A stretch of 64,000 bases of DNA from Leguminivora glycinivorella (taxonomy: Eukaryota > Arthropoda > Insecta > Lepidoptera > Tortricidae): assembly GCF_023078275.1 (NCBI RefSeq), contig NC_062977.1:11553118-11617117 (forward strand), written 5' to 3'. Within the stretch, counting starts at the first letter, position 1; each line of letters starts with the position of its first letter. The position numbers and the translations under genes were made by a program. Of the stretch, positions 54,901 through 63,940 are shown piece after piece. The notes beneath the pieces were generated by a model. The model had not been told where the DNA came from. It was given only the letters and a program-made list of their open reading frames with translations, and made no database searches.

Positions 54901-55360
54901 TTTTCGTTGGTAGTTTGTGAGAACTGAGTGAGCACATGTTAATGGCTGTATCTTTTGATTTATCTTTTTACAAATTCAGAGATTCGTTTTACAATTGTTT
55001 TAGAACTTTTACTAAATGATCAGCATATTTTTTTTTATTTTCGGAAGGTGCTCACTCAATCCACACACACACCTTTTAATTTCTGAATTAGAAATATTAG
55101 TTAAATACCTTACAAAGTCGTAAGGGTAGTCCGTATACAATATATCAGCGCTTTGAATTGGAAGTCAGCCTTCTCTCTAGTAGTGCCATTGTAATCCTTT
55201 CGAAATCGAGATTCAACAACTAGGATAATTGTAAATATGTTTAAAGTCTCATTAGTATAACGAAGACTTTGATATGATCTCGTTTTTCATAAATTTGTCA
55301 ACAACTATTTGAGCACTGCGAGGGATATGGATAAATAAAAATACTTTAATACTAGTTGTG
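51944..55360 (+). other. Probable mrj 3' UTR, split by a foldback element
   Basis: After the stop, 1.35 kb of AT-rich non-coding sequence precedes the foldback insertion at 53290. AATAAA occurs at 53237-53242 (before the insertion) and at 55334-55339, the latter followed by GTTGTGTTTTATTGATT, a good downstream T/G element. If the distal site is used, the element lies inside the mature 3' UTR. Extent is inferred; the short open frame at 52892-53098 is not supported. Confidence 0.45.
53290..55072. mobile_element. Modular foldback element, copy 3 (1.78 kb)
   Basis: Same ends as copies 1 and 2, flanked by CTTTTAAT at 53282-53289 and 55073-55080 (8 bp exact). Both arms are complete. The centre (about 54040-54330) is the same as in copy 2 but inverted, which means the copy sits in the opposite orientation, and it lacks the nested 287-bp MITE. 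Few differences separate the copies, so the family was active recently. Position is in the likely mrj 3' UTR. Confidence 0.92.
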
Positions 55361-56245
55361 TTTTATTGATTATTTCGCTGCTATTTAGCCGATAAGCCGG
55401 CTTTCTAGCTATAGTAACATCAATTATTATGTCTATGTGAAGTGATGCTATCAAAGATTATGGATATAGTAGATATATCCAAAATTAAATACAAGATATA
55501 ATACAAAAAAAAAATGCGACCACCTAAAAACGCACCAAAAGTAGATGGCGTCACTACAAATGCCTTGTTGCCTTGAGACGTCTGTTAGATGGCGTTAAGT
55601 GTCACTTTCGAGACATAAATCTTTAAAAGAATGTAATGAATTTTAGGACTCGTAACGCCATGCATGTACCACATTGAAAGTTAGTCTAGATATATTATTA
55701 TCGACAATTACAAACCGTCAACAGATGTTGCTTTATAATATAATTAATAAATAAAGAGTTTTTTTTGTGTGTAGATTATTATTAAAAGGAGATTGTCGAT
55801 ATTGGTTTCGCTCAGGAACCTTTGCGTATATACGTGTATATTGCGTATATACTAAGGTGTAAATTATTTACGCATTTTGTTATGAAAAACGATATAATTT
55901 ACGGCTTAAACAAAACGGGGAATATAAATACATAACAAAAAGGCCTTGTGATGCTTAATTCGGTGATTCATTATATTTATTTAAAAAAGCTTTAGATACT
56001 TATTTTTAAATATTTGTGTTTTTTTGTCCGTAATGGCGTCACCGTCCATTATAGGGTATTTTACATTAGGCATCTACTTATATTATTTACTAGCAATGGC
56101 AAACAAGACAATACAGCACTGTAATATCTTGTTTGCCATTGGGTAGGTGCATACGTAAGATTTACTACTATTATTACTCATGTAACATGTCATTTTTTAA
56201 TTACCTAACTTTCGACGTTATTATCGGTGGCATAAGTTTGTTTTT
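55361..56245. other. Intergenic, no gene recognised
   Basis: A small hairpin pair (GCAATGGCAAACAAGA near 56093, TCTTGTTTGCCATTG near 56128) suggests a minor MITE. No exon seen. Confidence 0.4.
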
Positions 56246-56660
56246 AACCGACTTCAAAAAAAGGAGGAGGTTCTCAATTCGACTGGATGTTTTTTTTTAT
56301 TTTTTTTTATGTATGTCACTCGATATCTCCGAGAATCGTGGACCGACTTGAAATTTTATTTTTTCAATCGAACGGTTATAACCCCGAGATGGTCCGATTG
56401 GCACCAAGTCGGGGTCTGATGATGGGATCTTGGAGAAATCGAGGAAACTCTTTAAATGTTATAGGCACAGTAATGTTTTTAGCGTATTTTTCAAAGGTAC
56501 ACCAGTATTTACGCCTGATGGTAATAATTTTATGTGGCCGAGCTGATGATGGAAGGTCAACTCCTCAAGGGTTAGGAGTTAAAGGACAATTCTTTCACTA
56601 CTGTACGCATATTCGGACTGATACTTATAATATCAATAGGAACCACTAAAAATCAACAAA
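56246..56660 (+). repeat. TTTTTAACCGACTTC repeat (family P), longest copy
   Basis: Starts TTTTTAACCGACTTC, GGAGGAGGTTCTCAATTC, ACTCGATATCTCCGAGAATC, GGTTATAACCCCGAGATGG, TCTGATGATGGGATCTTGG, and continues to about 56660. Open frames here reflect the repeat and are not genes. Confidence 0.65.
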
Positions 56661-56667
56661 TAAATAA

Positions 56668-56962
56668 ACTTAAAAAAAAATCGCCTTCAAAAATAAGCGC
56701 ATTACAAAACACGGAGAAACTAAAAAGAAAAAAATAATAAACATTTGAATTCAGATTTCTTATCGAATTGCAATAATCTAAACATCCAAATTATAAACAA
56801 ATCAATTATTTTTGGAGTCGGGGCCAGCCTGCGTATGGTTGGGTGGGGCAAACAGGAAATAGCAAGGCGACGAACAGGTCTGGTACCGATTATTATTTTT
56901 TGCTTTTTAGTTTCTCCGTGTTTTGTAATGCGCTTATTTTTGAAGGCGGTTTTTTTTTAAAT
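56668..56962. mobile_element. MITE with ~70-bp inverted ends (TCGCCTTCAAAAATAAGCGC)
   Basis: TCGCCTTCAAAAATAAGCGC, ATTACAAAACACGGAGAAAC at the left are mirrored by GTTTCTCCGTGTTTTGTAAT and GCGCTTATTTTTGAAGGCG at the right; outer A-runs pair with T-runs. No coding capacity. Confidence 0.75.
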
Positions 56963-58084
56963 TATATTTATATGTTAAGCCATATACTTATGTATAGCTT
57001 TAATATAGATATAAGGGTCAAATTTGAAGGCGATATTTTTAAACTTCCACGTGTTTACATAAAATTGAAAAACGTTAGTACAGATATGTTTTTGGAAGTA
57101 CATGGTTATAATTATATTAAAAAACTGCTGTGTATGTATTTGCTCATTTCTGGATATCCTGCCGGTACATTCTGGAGACAACTGGAATACTGGAGACTAG
57201 AGGCGTGGGATATGAATTAATGTAAATATCAAAATAGAATTAATAATTTTAATTTTGATTGAATTGATTAATCTGTTTAGATAAAAATGTACCTTTCTAT
57301 GTGCAATTATTTTTGAAGCCTTGGATTTGCTCATATATTTATAATTTTAATTATTAAAGCCATTGATCATATTAATTGTAATCATAGATTTAATATATGT
57401 TTTTGATGTTTTTTGGAACAGTTTTTATTATTTTATGTCGAGTAAATGAGATCTTTTTTTTTAACCATATTTATAACCTGGTCCTATAGTAAATGAGATC
57501 TTAACATGTAAATTTAAAAATTGGCCATGTTTCAAATTAATTAAATATAAATCTATGGCAAATGGGACTATGAGTGACACCTATCGCTTTTCGCTGGAAT
57601 CAATAGAGTTTCGCGTTGACGGTCGCATTTTGTGGTACGGGATGGATACATCTATTATATCAATAATCTTTGATGATGTAGACTAGGATAGAAAAATGAA
57701 TCTGTTATAATTTAATCCTAGTACTTATGTTCTACTAGTATAATACACTAAAACCGTAACAGCAAACTTGCCCAGTTATATGCCCATGTGCAATTGTGCA
57801 TGTATAACGATCACAGTATATAGAAAGTGGAAATATGATGATTTAGGAGACGAGCGGGATTAAATTAGTCTCCATTAAAAAAAGGAGTGCTTATTTAGGT
57901 ATTTGGTTTGTTTTATACATCATGATGGCCGATTAAAAAACAAGAGTTTAGTGTTACGCCTGATCATGTCTCGTAAATCACCCTGTATAAAAAAACCCTA
58001 ATAAATATTAGTTATCAGAAAATAATATGGGAATATCTACATAGTCAGCTAGTAGTCACACAGTAAGGCTCGAGTTGGGGGTAC
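56963..58084. other. Intergenic, nothing recognised
   Basis: AT-rich; the frame to 57220 has no family motif. No RNA gene or transposon end was identified. Confidence 0.4.
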
Positions 58085-58087
58085 TAA

Positions 58088-58318
58088 GGCACTGGTCGCA
58101 CCGCGAGCTAGTAAACTATGAGCTATCGGCTATAAAAACGAACAAAAGATGATCACACCGGTGTAAATAAAAGAGACACGGCGATGTTTATAGTTACTCG
58201 CCCAGCGGTGAGCTATCAATATCGCCGTGTCTCTTTTATTTGCACGGGAGTGCTTATCTTTTGTTCGTTTTTATAGCCGATAGCTCATAGCTTACTAGCT
58301 CGCGGTGGGACCAGTGCC
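58088..58318. mobile_element. 231-bp hairpin MITE, TAA-flanked (Harbinger-like)
   Basis: GGCACTGGTCGCACCGCGAG at the left is mirrored by CTCGCGGTGGGACCAGTGCC at the right, and arms remain complementary for about 95 bp (GATAGCTCATAG, GTTCGTTTTTATAGCCG, AAAAGAGACACGGCG). TAA lies on both sides (58085-58087, 58319-58321). 3-bp TAA and GGC ends suggest PIF/Harbinger. Confidence 0.85.
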
Positions 58319-58506
58319 TAAACAAGACGATGATAAGTATAGTTAGGTTTTTATATTTATAGGTATGTATTATCTGATATAGATTACAACTAACACAGAA
58401 AAATTCTGTATTCCCGGTTGAATATAATCTAGGTGTATTCAAGTCGAGAGTGAATGAACTGAACTATGAACTACTGAACCAGTGAGCTTCAACTACGGCG
58501 TGGTAA

Positions 58507-58596
58507 GATCGATATCCCATACATTAAAGGCGCCATCTTGGCGCGATTTTTTCCATTGAAATCCTTCCGATATCGAATCGGATAAAGTGAAAACGG
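58507..58596. mobile_element. Left-truncated copy of the GTTTTCACATTAT MITE
   Basis: Starts inside the family at GATCGATATCCCATACATTA and runs to ATAAAGTGAAAAC. The left terminus is missing, and one of the paired GATATCGG segments has lost bases. Confidence 0.75.
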
Positions 58597-58640
58597 GTCA
58601 ATCACTGGTCAGTTTATACAAAAAATAATGATCTTTTTTT

Positions 58641-58795
58641 AACGCGCGACGCAAGAACGACGGGGTGTTATAACTGTTATAATTTTGACGTGTCTGTTTG
58701 TGGCATTGTAGCTCCCGAACGGATGAACCAAGCCATGTTTGATGGAACTCGGTCCACTGTGTCGGGAACTTTTTCAAAATTAAAATAAAGTACTG
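58641..58795 (+). repeat. Family T repeat, short copy
   Basis: TTTTTAACGCGCGACGCAAG, GGGGTGTTATAACTG, GACGTGTCTGTTTGTGGC, GTAGCTCCCGAACGGATGAA. The microsatellite is contracted relative to 8580-8726 and 46632-46990. Confidence 0.6.
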
Positions 58796-59019
58796 TATAA
58801 TTATAATACTTCCTCACCAAGATTAGAGCCCTAGAGGTCGGTACAGACTATGCAATGTCCGCGTGCAGTTCCCATACAGTTGCAGTTGTGTTGAAGTCCG
58901 CGTGGAGCGGCCCTAGGAGTTTCAGTATTATAGGCACTACATGATGATTAGACAGGTGCAGGCAAATAAGTATTGTTTTACTTAAACTTTATTTTCCTGT
59001 AAATTATCAATAGATAAAT

Positions 59020-59341
59020 GAGCATTTCTTTTTTTTTTGCCACTTTTATGAAGTGTGATATTTTTGAAAAAAAAAAAAATGCTATTTCTACTCAAAATTA
59101 CTAGCTTTTTCAATCCTAGTAGTTAAAAAAACTGTCCCATACGATTTTTTTCTTATTTTGTTACCATTTTCCGTACATTTTGTATGGGGTAACAAAAGAG
59201 GAAAGTAACAAAAATGTATGGAATATCTGGGACACTTTTTGTCTCCCAGTGAGATTGAAAGTACTCGTGATTCTGAGTACAATTGACCTAAAATTCCCTA
59301 AAACAATAAAAAAAATTATTAGCAAAAAAAAAGAAATGCTC
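59020..59341. mobile_element. MITE with GAGCATTTC ends, copy 2
   Basis: Nearly the same sequence as 30459-30774 along its whole length, with AAAT on both sides (59016-59019, 59342-59345). Open frames on both strands are repeat-derived. Confidence 0.88.
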
Positions 59342-59873
59342 AAATTATTATTGACCTTAATCAGTTCAATTTACATAAATTTATCCCACCACCATAACAG
59401 AAAGCTACCACTACCTTCTTAAATGAATCCCCCAATATCCATGAATTATAATATAATAGGTATTGCCGTCTATTCGCGTATAAAAAAAGTACCGGAAATA
59501 TACCCTTACAAGGACATAACAAGCCGAACCGTAATTAAATAAATTCCACACCAAGATGGCCACCAACACACCAACCACCCAATAGATTAAACCTTGATCG
59601 ACATGGTCTCATTTATTAACAATAACTCTTAATAAAGTCCCCAACTGACACATAACATATACCTTTTCAATGCTGTACCTATACATATATTAATACCTAC
59701 TAATAAAACACACATCCTTCTTTAACTTGATATTTAATTTTTAATGGGACTATGATATATAATATATTTGGTTAATTAGAGGCTTTTTAAAAATACAGGT
59801 TCCGATCCCTGTAGGCTCGCTTCACGGTGTTTTATCAAATCACAGTCGACATTGAGCGCAATTCCTTCGTGTA

Positions 59874-60118
59874 CAGTCCGACAAGAAATTATAGAAACTA
59901 AAGAAATAGAAATCATTTATTCGTGACAAGTGTGACAAACAGAAATTATTTACACAACACAAAAATATAGGTACATACATAATAATTGCCACGAAATGGT
60001 CCCGACTCAGCATGGTGTTAGCCTGGGAGGGCCAACGCTGAAGAGTTTTCTTACATATTGAAAGTTGAATTAAAGGGATAACACTACAATGTTGCCACTT
60101 TTATTTCTTGTCTGACTG
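59874..60118. mobile_element. Tc1/mariner-like MITE carrying a LINE 3' tail
   Basis: CAGTCCGACAAGAAAT at the left is mirrored by ATTTCTTGTCTGACTG at the right, and TA lies on both sides. Inside, 59900-59935 (minus) reads as a LINE-type tail with AATAAATGATTTCTATTTC. Either a LINE fragment inserted or the MITE formed around it. Confidence 0.65.
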
Positions 60119-60120
60119 TA

Positions 60121-61297
60121 GGTATCTGTATCTTCTACATAATCATGGGACTTAGCCCCAAACAAAGCTAACTTTTATGGGTAGGTACTAGGTGACAAAA
60201 TACTTAGTTAAAACATACGATAAAATGAGACATGCGAGTAGAATTTTATACCTACCCATGGCATGGTCCGTTACATAAGTCTGCCTGATACTTTTTGTTT
60301 CCTACGACAATAACAGCTATCGTTTGCATGGCTTAGAATATGGAAACGAGGCATTATGTTTAGTGATCTAACACAGACTTAATACATATATACGTATTTT
60401 AAAGTTATTAGAATATGTATTTGAATTGCACATACACCTTTATAGATATTTATTACTGAATATTGTTTCTAAGTACCTATTGTAATGTAGCACATAGTAC
60501 TTCGAGAGTGGGGTAGTACATTTTACCTAATATACTCGTATTCCCTCATTAGCCTCTATTCTTTTTTTGTATTCTGAAGTTTTTTCTTGTGCTAACGGCA
60601 AAAACAGCAAACTAGATAAGTATTTAGCTATAGGTACTTAAACGCTTACGATTTAAAGCTTTTTCTTAAATATATTTAAATTTGTAACATTCCTATGCTT
60701 TGAAATATATTAACCATAAAGGTTATCATTATTAGGTAACAACTATATAAAATTATTTGAATTCAAATGTAAGGTAAACCGGGATAATTGCGTCTGGTCA
60801 GGTAAATCTATCTTTTGAAGATATCTTATAAACTACTTACTGAATTCAATCAGATTTTAAAATGGTACGATATACAAGTATTAGTATATAGACAGATACT
60901 AAAGATAAATAGTAAACATTTGCTATACCTACGTATCATAAACAATACTCGCTAGAAACGCAAGTGTTAGGAATGATACAGCCCTGTATTCCTGGCAGTT
61001 TGTATAGGCGAAATCTACCTATTGTCGGCACGTCTCTTGTGGGTTTAATAACTGCCAAACGCCATTTGAATGGTACTATCAAAAAGGTCCATTGACTCAC
61101 AGGTGAGATTGTCTGTCTGGTTATCCTTCCACCAGGGACACAAACCATCTAGGGACATACACAAGATCTGAATAGTCAAAAGATAGCCCTGCCATATTTC
61201 AGTTGATCGTTTTGGACCTCGTCATTGACACGCTCAACCTAATTTGAAGAACCCCAGTGACAAAACAACCCTATGCCAAATGCCAATCCATCATTTG
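60121..61297. other. Intergenic, nothing recognised
   Basis: No exon or element end. The minus-strand frame 60936-61148 shows no family motif. Confidence 0.4.
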
Positions 61298-61299
61298 TA

Positions 61300-61668
61300 A
61301 AGTCACGGACTTTAATTGTTGATCCACTTCTAGCTCATTTTATACTGGAACGTCATAGCTTAACTATGCTTAACTATGAGATGTCCAGTATAAAATCGCT
61401 GTCAATAGAAATTGTCAACAATGTAAACAAACCATTATATAAAATATCAATATTTTAGCACAATTTTATTATTTTAAAGGTTGAGGATCATAATGTGATA
61501 TGAATTGATTAAATAACACGTGGATTTAGCCAGTATCTGATGAGTTAGAATGGAAATTAAATACATTTTAACTACAAGGTTTGTTTACATTGTTCACAAG
61601 TTCTATTGACGGCGACTTTTTTTTTTTAAATGAGCTAGAAGTGGATCAACAATTAAAGTCCGTGACCG
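61300..61668. mobile_element. Hairpin MITE, TA-flanked, in the 3' UTR of the FBXO21-type gene
   Basis: GTCACGGACTTTAATTGTTG (from 61302) is mirrored by CAACAATTAAAGTCCGTGAC (to 61666), and pairing continues through GATCCACTTCTAGCTCATTT and the GTCAATAGAA/GTTTACATTGTT region, about 140 bp per arm. TA lies at both edges. The left arm carries an extra ~55-bp hairpin (TATACTGGA ... TCCAGTATA, about 61339-61395), a second nested insertion. On the minus strand it contains AATAAA at 61470-61465, the first such signal after the gene's stop codon. Confidence 0.8.
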
Positions 61669-61694
61669 TACCACCACGCGGTAGTGGTCCCGGT

Positions 61695-61873
61695 TTAGTT
61701 GAGGAGCTCGGCTCGCTCGCGGTACACGTTGACGACGGGCTCGTCGTCCGGGAACTCGGCGCGCTTCTCGTCGTTCGGGACGTACGCGAAGCCGTCGAAA
61801 TGGGTGAACTCCGTCGCTATCACATCCTCGAGGTGGTAGAGGCGGTTGGGCCGATCTAGCTCCTTGAGAAATT
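61695..61873 (-). CDS. FBXO21: FBXO21-type gene, last coding exon
   Basis: Acceptor ATTGTATTTCAG (plus-strand CTGAAATACAAT at 61874). Begins with the last two bases of Glu, FLKELDRPNRLYHLEDV, and ends VYRERAELLN followed by TAA (61697-61695). GC-rich exon with third-position G/C. Confidence 0.85.
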
Positions 61874-63940
61874 CTGAAATACAATTTAAAACTTCACGAT
61901 AAATGTTTAATGACGAGCAAGCTTAGCCAACTGTGGGCATTCCAGAAAATTGTCGGATGTGTGTTTCAATTTTTTTACTCGTCAGGGTAACGATATAAAG
62001 TCGATATAATACTTGATAATATGGATAACTTTAGTGAGGTATAAATTAACTTGACTACTTATATTTATTATCATATTAGGTACGCCATGCGCGAAACGCC
62101 CCGCCTTCAACAAATTAGAACTTAGTGTGGAATGTCCAATATTACCGATGGAGTACGGATCATTATCTTCAGGCACATAACGCTCCGACCGGTCCGCCGC
62201 GATGACGTTGTGATGTTGATTCACACGTAGTCGTATCTTGTGTCATATCACGTCACAAAGTCACAACCACGGTGTACCTACCTCATGTCATGTTATGTTA
62301 CTAATAGTAGTAATACCTAATAGTGTCTTTATGGAGAACTGATAATTTACCTTGGGGCACGTAACGCTCCGACTGGTCAGCCGCGATGACGTTGTAAAAT
62401 GGTTGCATGACGCCAAAGTACAGGCTCTCGGCCGTCATCTGGCTCTGCCACTTGAGCGCGCAGTGCAGGTCCCAGCTGCGGATTATGCACACGTAGTCGT
62501 ATCTCGTGTGGTAGCATGTCATCCCCACTGCGTATTTCACGTTACTCGTGCGGTGTCTTATGGAGAACTGGAAAATAAGGGGGTTATTAGTGACACGGAG
62601 ATCAGTATAGGTCTATACCAAGACTTAGTGGACGTTGTAAAAAAAAAATCTTGAAATTTACCGGTACTATACTTTTAGGAGTATTAATAGTCAATAGACC
62701 GTTATTTTAATCGCCGTAATAAATAAATAAAAAACTGGCAGTACATATTTCGGGCAGACAGTTTTGAGTACTGACAGCTTTCGGGCAACCTTGTTATTTG
62801 ATAAAGGTTCTATAGAAATCTACTGTAAGATCTTGCATAAATACTGCAAGATCTACAAAAATATTCTACATAGCAAATTACCAAATAATAAACCATCAAC
62901 AAAAATACTGAACAGTCTTGGTACTTACTCGCTTCTTGTAGCAATCGACGGGCACTTCATTTCGGGAGAGCGCTCTTATTATCTCGATGTGTGGAGTGCT
63001 CAACTGCAAAAGACAATTAATGAATTCAGTATAATTTATTATAAATAAAATGTGATCAAGAAGGTTGTTGTGGAAAAGATCAATCAGTTTTGAATTGATG
63101 ATGGACAAAAAACAATTTGCGCCAGGCATTTGGTTTTGTAGCTACCTAACTTTCGAATTCCGCACGATCTCGAAACTCGTGAAGCGTGCGGCTTTTCTCT
63201 TAACGTGGATAAAGGTTCAAGTCTATTTCTGAACTAATGATCTTCTGCAATTCGTTCTTCATGGACATGGGGTTGGCAAGCGCGGATCCAGCTTCGTGCC
63301 CAGGGGGGGGTCACGTGGTAAAGGCCCAGGCCCCAGGGGGGGTCACCCCCATGACCCCCCCCCTAGATCCGCGCATGGGGATTGGCATATCAGCTGATAC
63401 CTGAACCTACTAAAAAGGTAACTAAGGGCAGAAACACACAGACTGCAATTTGTATGGAAAGTTTGCATTGACGTGCAGTTTAAAATCGTTTCGCAGTGTA
63501 TCTTAGGAAAACTTACGTGTTTCAGGTTGAGAGGCGCAGTCATCGCTGACATATGCGTTGGGTCAAGTAAGTATGGCAGGAAATTTTTGTATGAACTGTG
63601 TGTACTCCGATTCGATCCCAGGAAATCCAAAAGGTGCAAAGCGTTTAGTGTATTCCTAAAATTAAGAGCATGTTATTTAGCTTTTTTTAATTAGCAGTTG
63701 AAACTGTATAACCACCGGTTCGAAGAATAAATAAATTAATATTAGGCCATTATTATATGGTATTTGTTGTGAGAATAATTACCAGTTGCGAATAGCTCCC
63801 ATGCTCATGTGGAACGACGAGCAGATGAACTGGAGCAGGGAGTCCGGGCAGTATCTGTAGTTGGTGGTCGGGCCGTTCTGCGAGAACGGGCAGCGGCGGC
63901 GACGGTTCAGCTCCCCGCTAGAGGGCTCCACTGTGTACAC
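61695..63940 (-). CDS. FBXO21: FBXO21-type F-box protein, C-terminal half (5 exons, 5' part beyond window)
   Basis: Minus-strand exons 63940-63783, 63655-63517, 63003-62929, 62567-62351 and 61873-61695 join in phase to about 255 codons with GT-AG introns. The last two exons encode the YccV/HspQ-like (hemimethylated-DNA-binding type) domain at the C-terminus of FBXO21: VKYAVGMTCYHTRYDYVCII, then a QPFYNVIAADQSERYVPQ segment, then HFDGFAYVPNDEKRAEFPDD near the end, matching the family order (YxVG...YxY.C.I..W, ..QPFYNVL..DGS.RY, ..F.G..Y.PN.E....P.D). The upstream exons (for example FCSSFHMSMGAIRNW-like and NALHLLDFLGSNRSTH) fit the helical/transglutaminase-like middle part, less securely. FBXO21 is the substrate subunit of an SCF ubiquitin ligase. 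The F-box itself would lie to the right of the window. Confidence 0.82.
62112..62257 (-). pseudogene. Decayed duplicate of the YccV-domain exon
   Basis: On the minus strand this gives NVIAADRSERYVPEDND, almost the same as NVIAADQSERYVPQ of the real exon (62351-62567), and the neighbouring intron bases also match. The segment 62213-62257 continues with the CACACGTAGTCGTATC block, but about 85 bp of exon present in the original between them are missing. The donor GGTAAAT is changed to AGATAAT, so it could not splice. A partial tandem duplication followed by decay. Confidence 0.8.
62351..62567 (-). CDS. FBXO21: FBXO21-type gene, YccV-domain exon
   Basis: Acceptor CTTATTTTCCAG. Reads FSIRHRTSNVKYAVGMTCYH, then RYDYVCIIRSWDLHC, ALKWQSQMTAESLYFG, VMQPFYNVIAADQSERYVPQ, and the first base of Glu. 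Donor GGTAAAT. Confidence 0.87.
62929..63003 (-). CDS. FBXO21: FBXO21-type gene, 75-nt exon
   Basis: Acceptor TGTCTTTTGCAG; reads LSTPHIEIIRALSRNEVPVD and CYKKR; donor GTAAGT. Exactly 25 codons, phase 0 on both sides. Confidence 0.75.
63280..63374. mobile_element. 95-bp G-run hairpin MITE in a FBXO21 intron
   Basis: GCGCGGATCCAG at the left and CTAGATCCGCGC at the right, with runs of 7-9 G and C inside (CCAGGGGGGGTCA, TGACCCCCCCCC). Flanks read ATGGGGTTGGCA before and ATGGGGATTGGCA after, a direct repeat of about 12-13 bp with one indel, longer than most DNA-transposon duplications. Confidence 0.7.
63517..63655 (-). CDS. FBXO21: FBXO21-type gene, 139-nt exon
   Basis: Acceptor CTCTTAATTTTAG; completes Trp and reads NTLNALHLLDFLGSNRSTHS, then YKNFLPYLLDPTHMSAMTAP, LNLKH; donor GTAAGT. 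Single frame fits both neighbours. Confidence 0.75.
63783..63940 (-). CDS. FBXO21: FBXO21-type gene, most upstream exon in the window
   Basis: Acceptor ATATACACGCAG; reads VYTVEPSSGELNRRRRCPFS, QNGPTTNYRYCPDSLLQF, ICSSFHMSMGAIRNW (last base of Trp in the next exon); donor GGTAATT. GC-rich like the other exons. Start phase is assumed 0 since the upstream exon is outside the window. Confidence 0.75.

Noticed and set aside
61603..61884. 93-codon Arg-rich minus-strand frame at the end of the FBXO21 gene
   Set aside because: It is a different frame over the true last exon; the spliced frame gives the conserved FBXO21 C-terminus.
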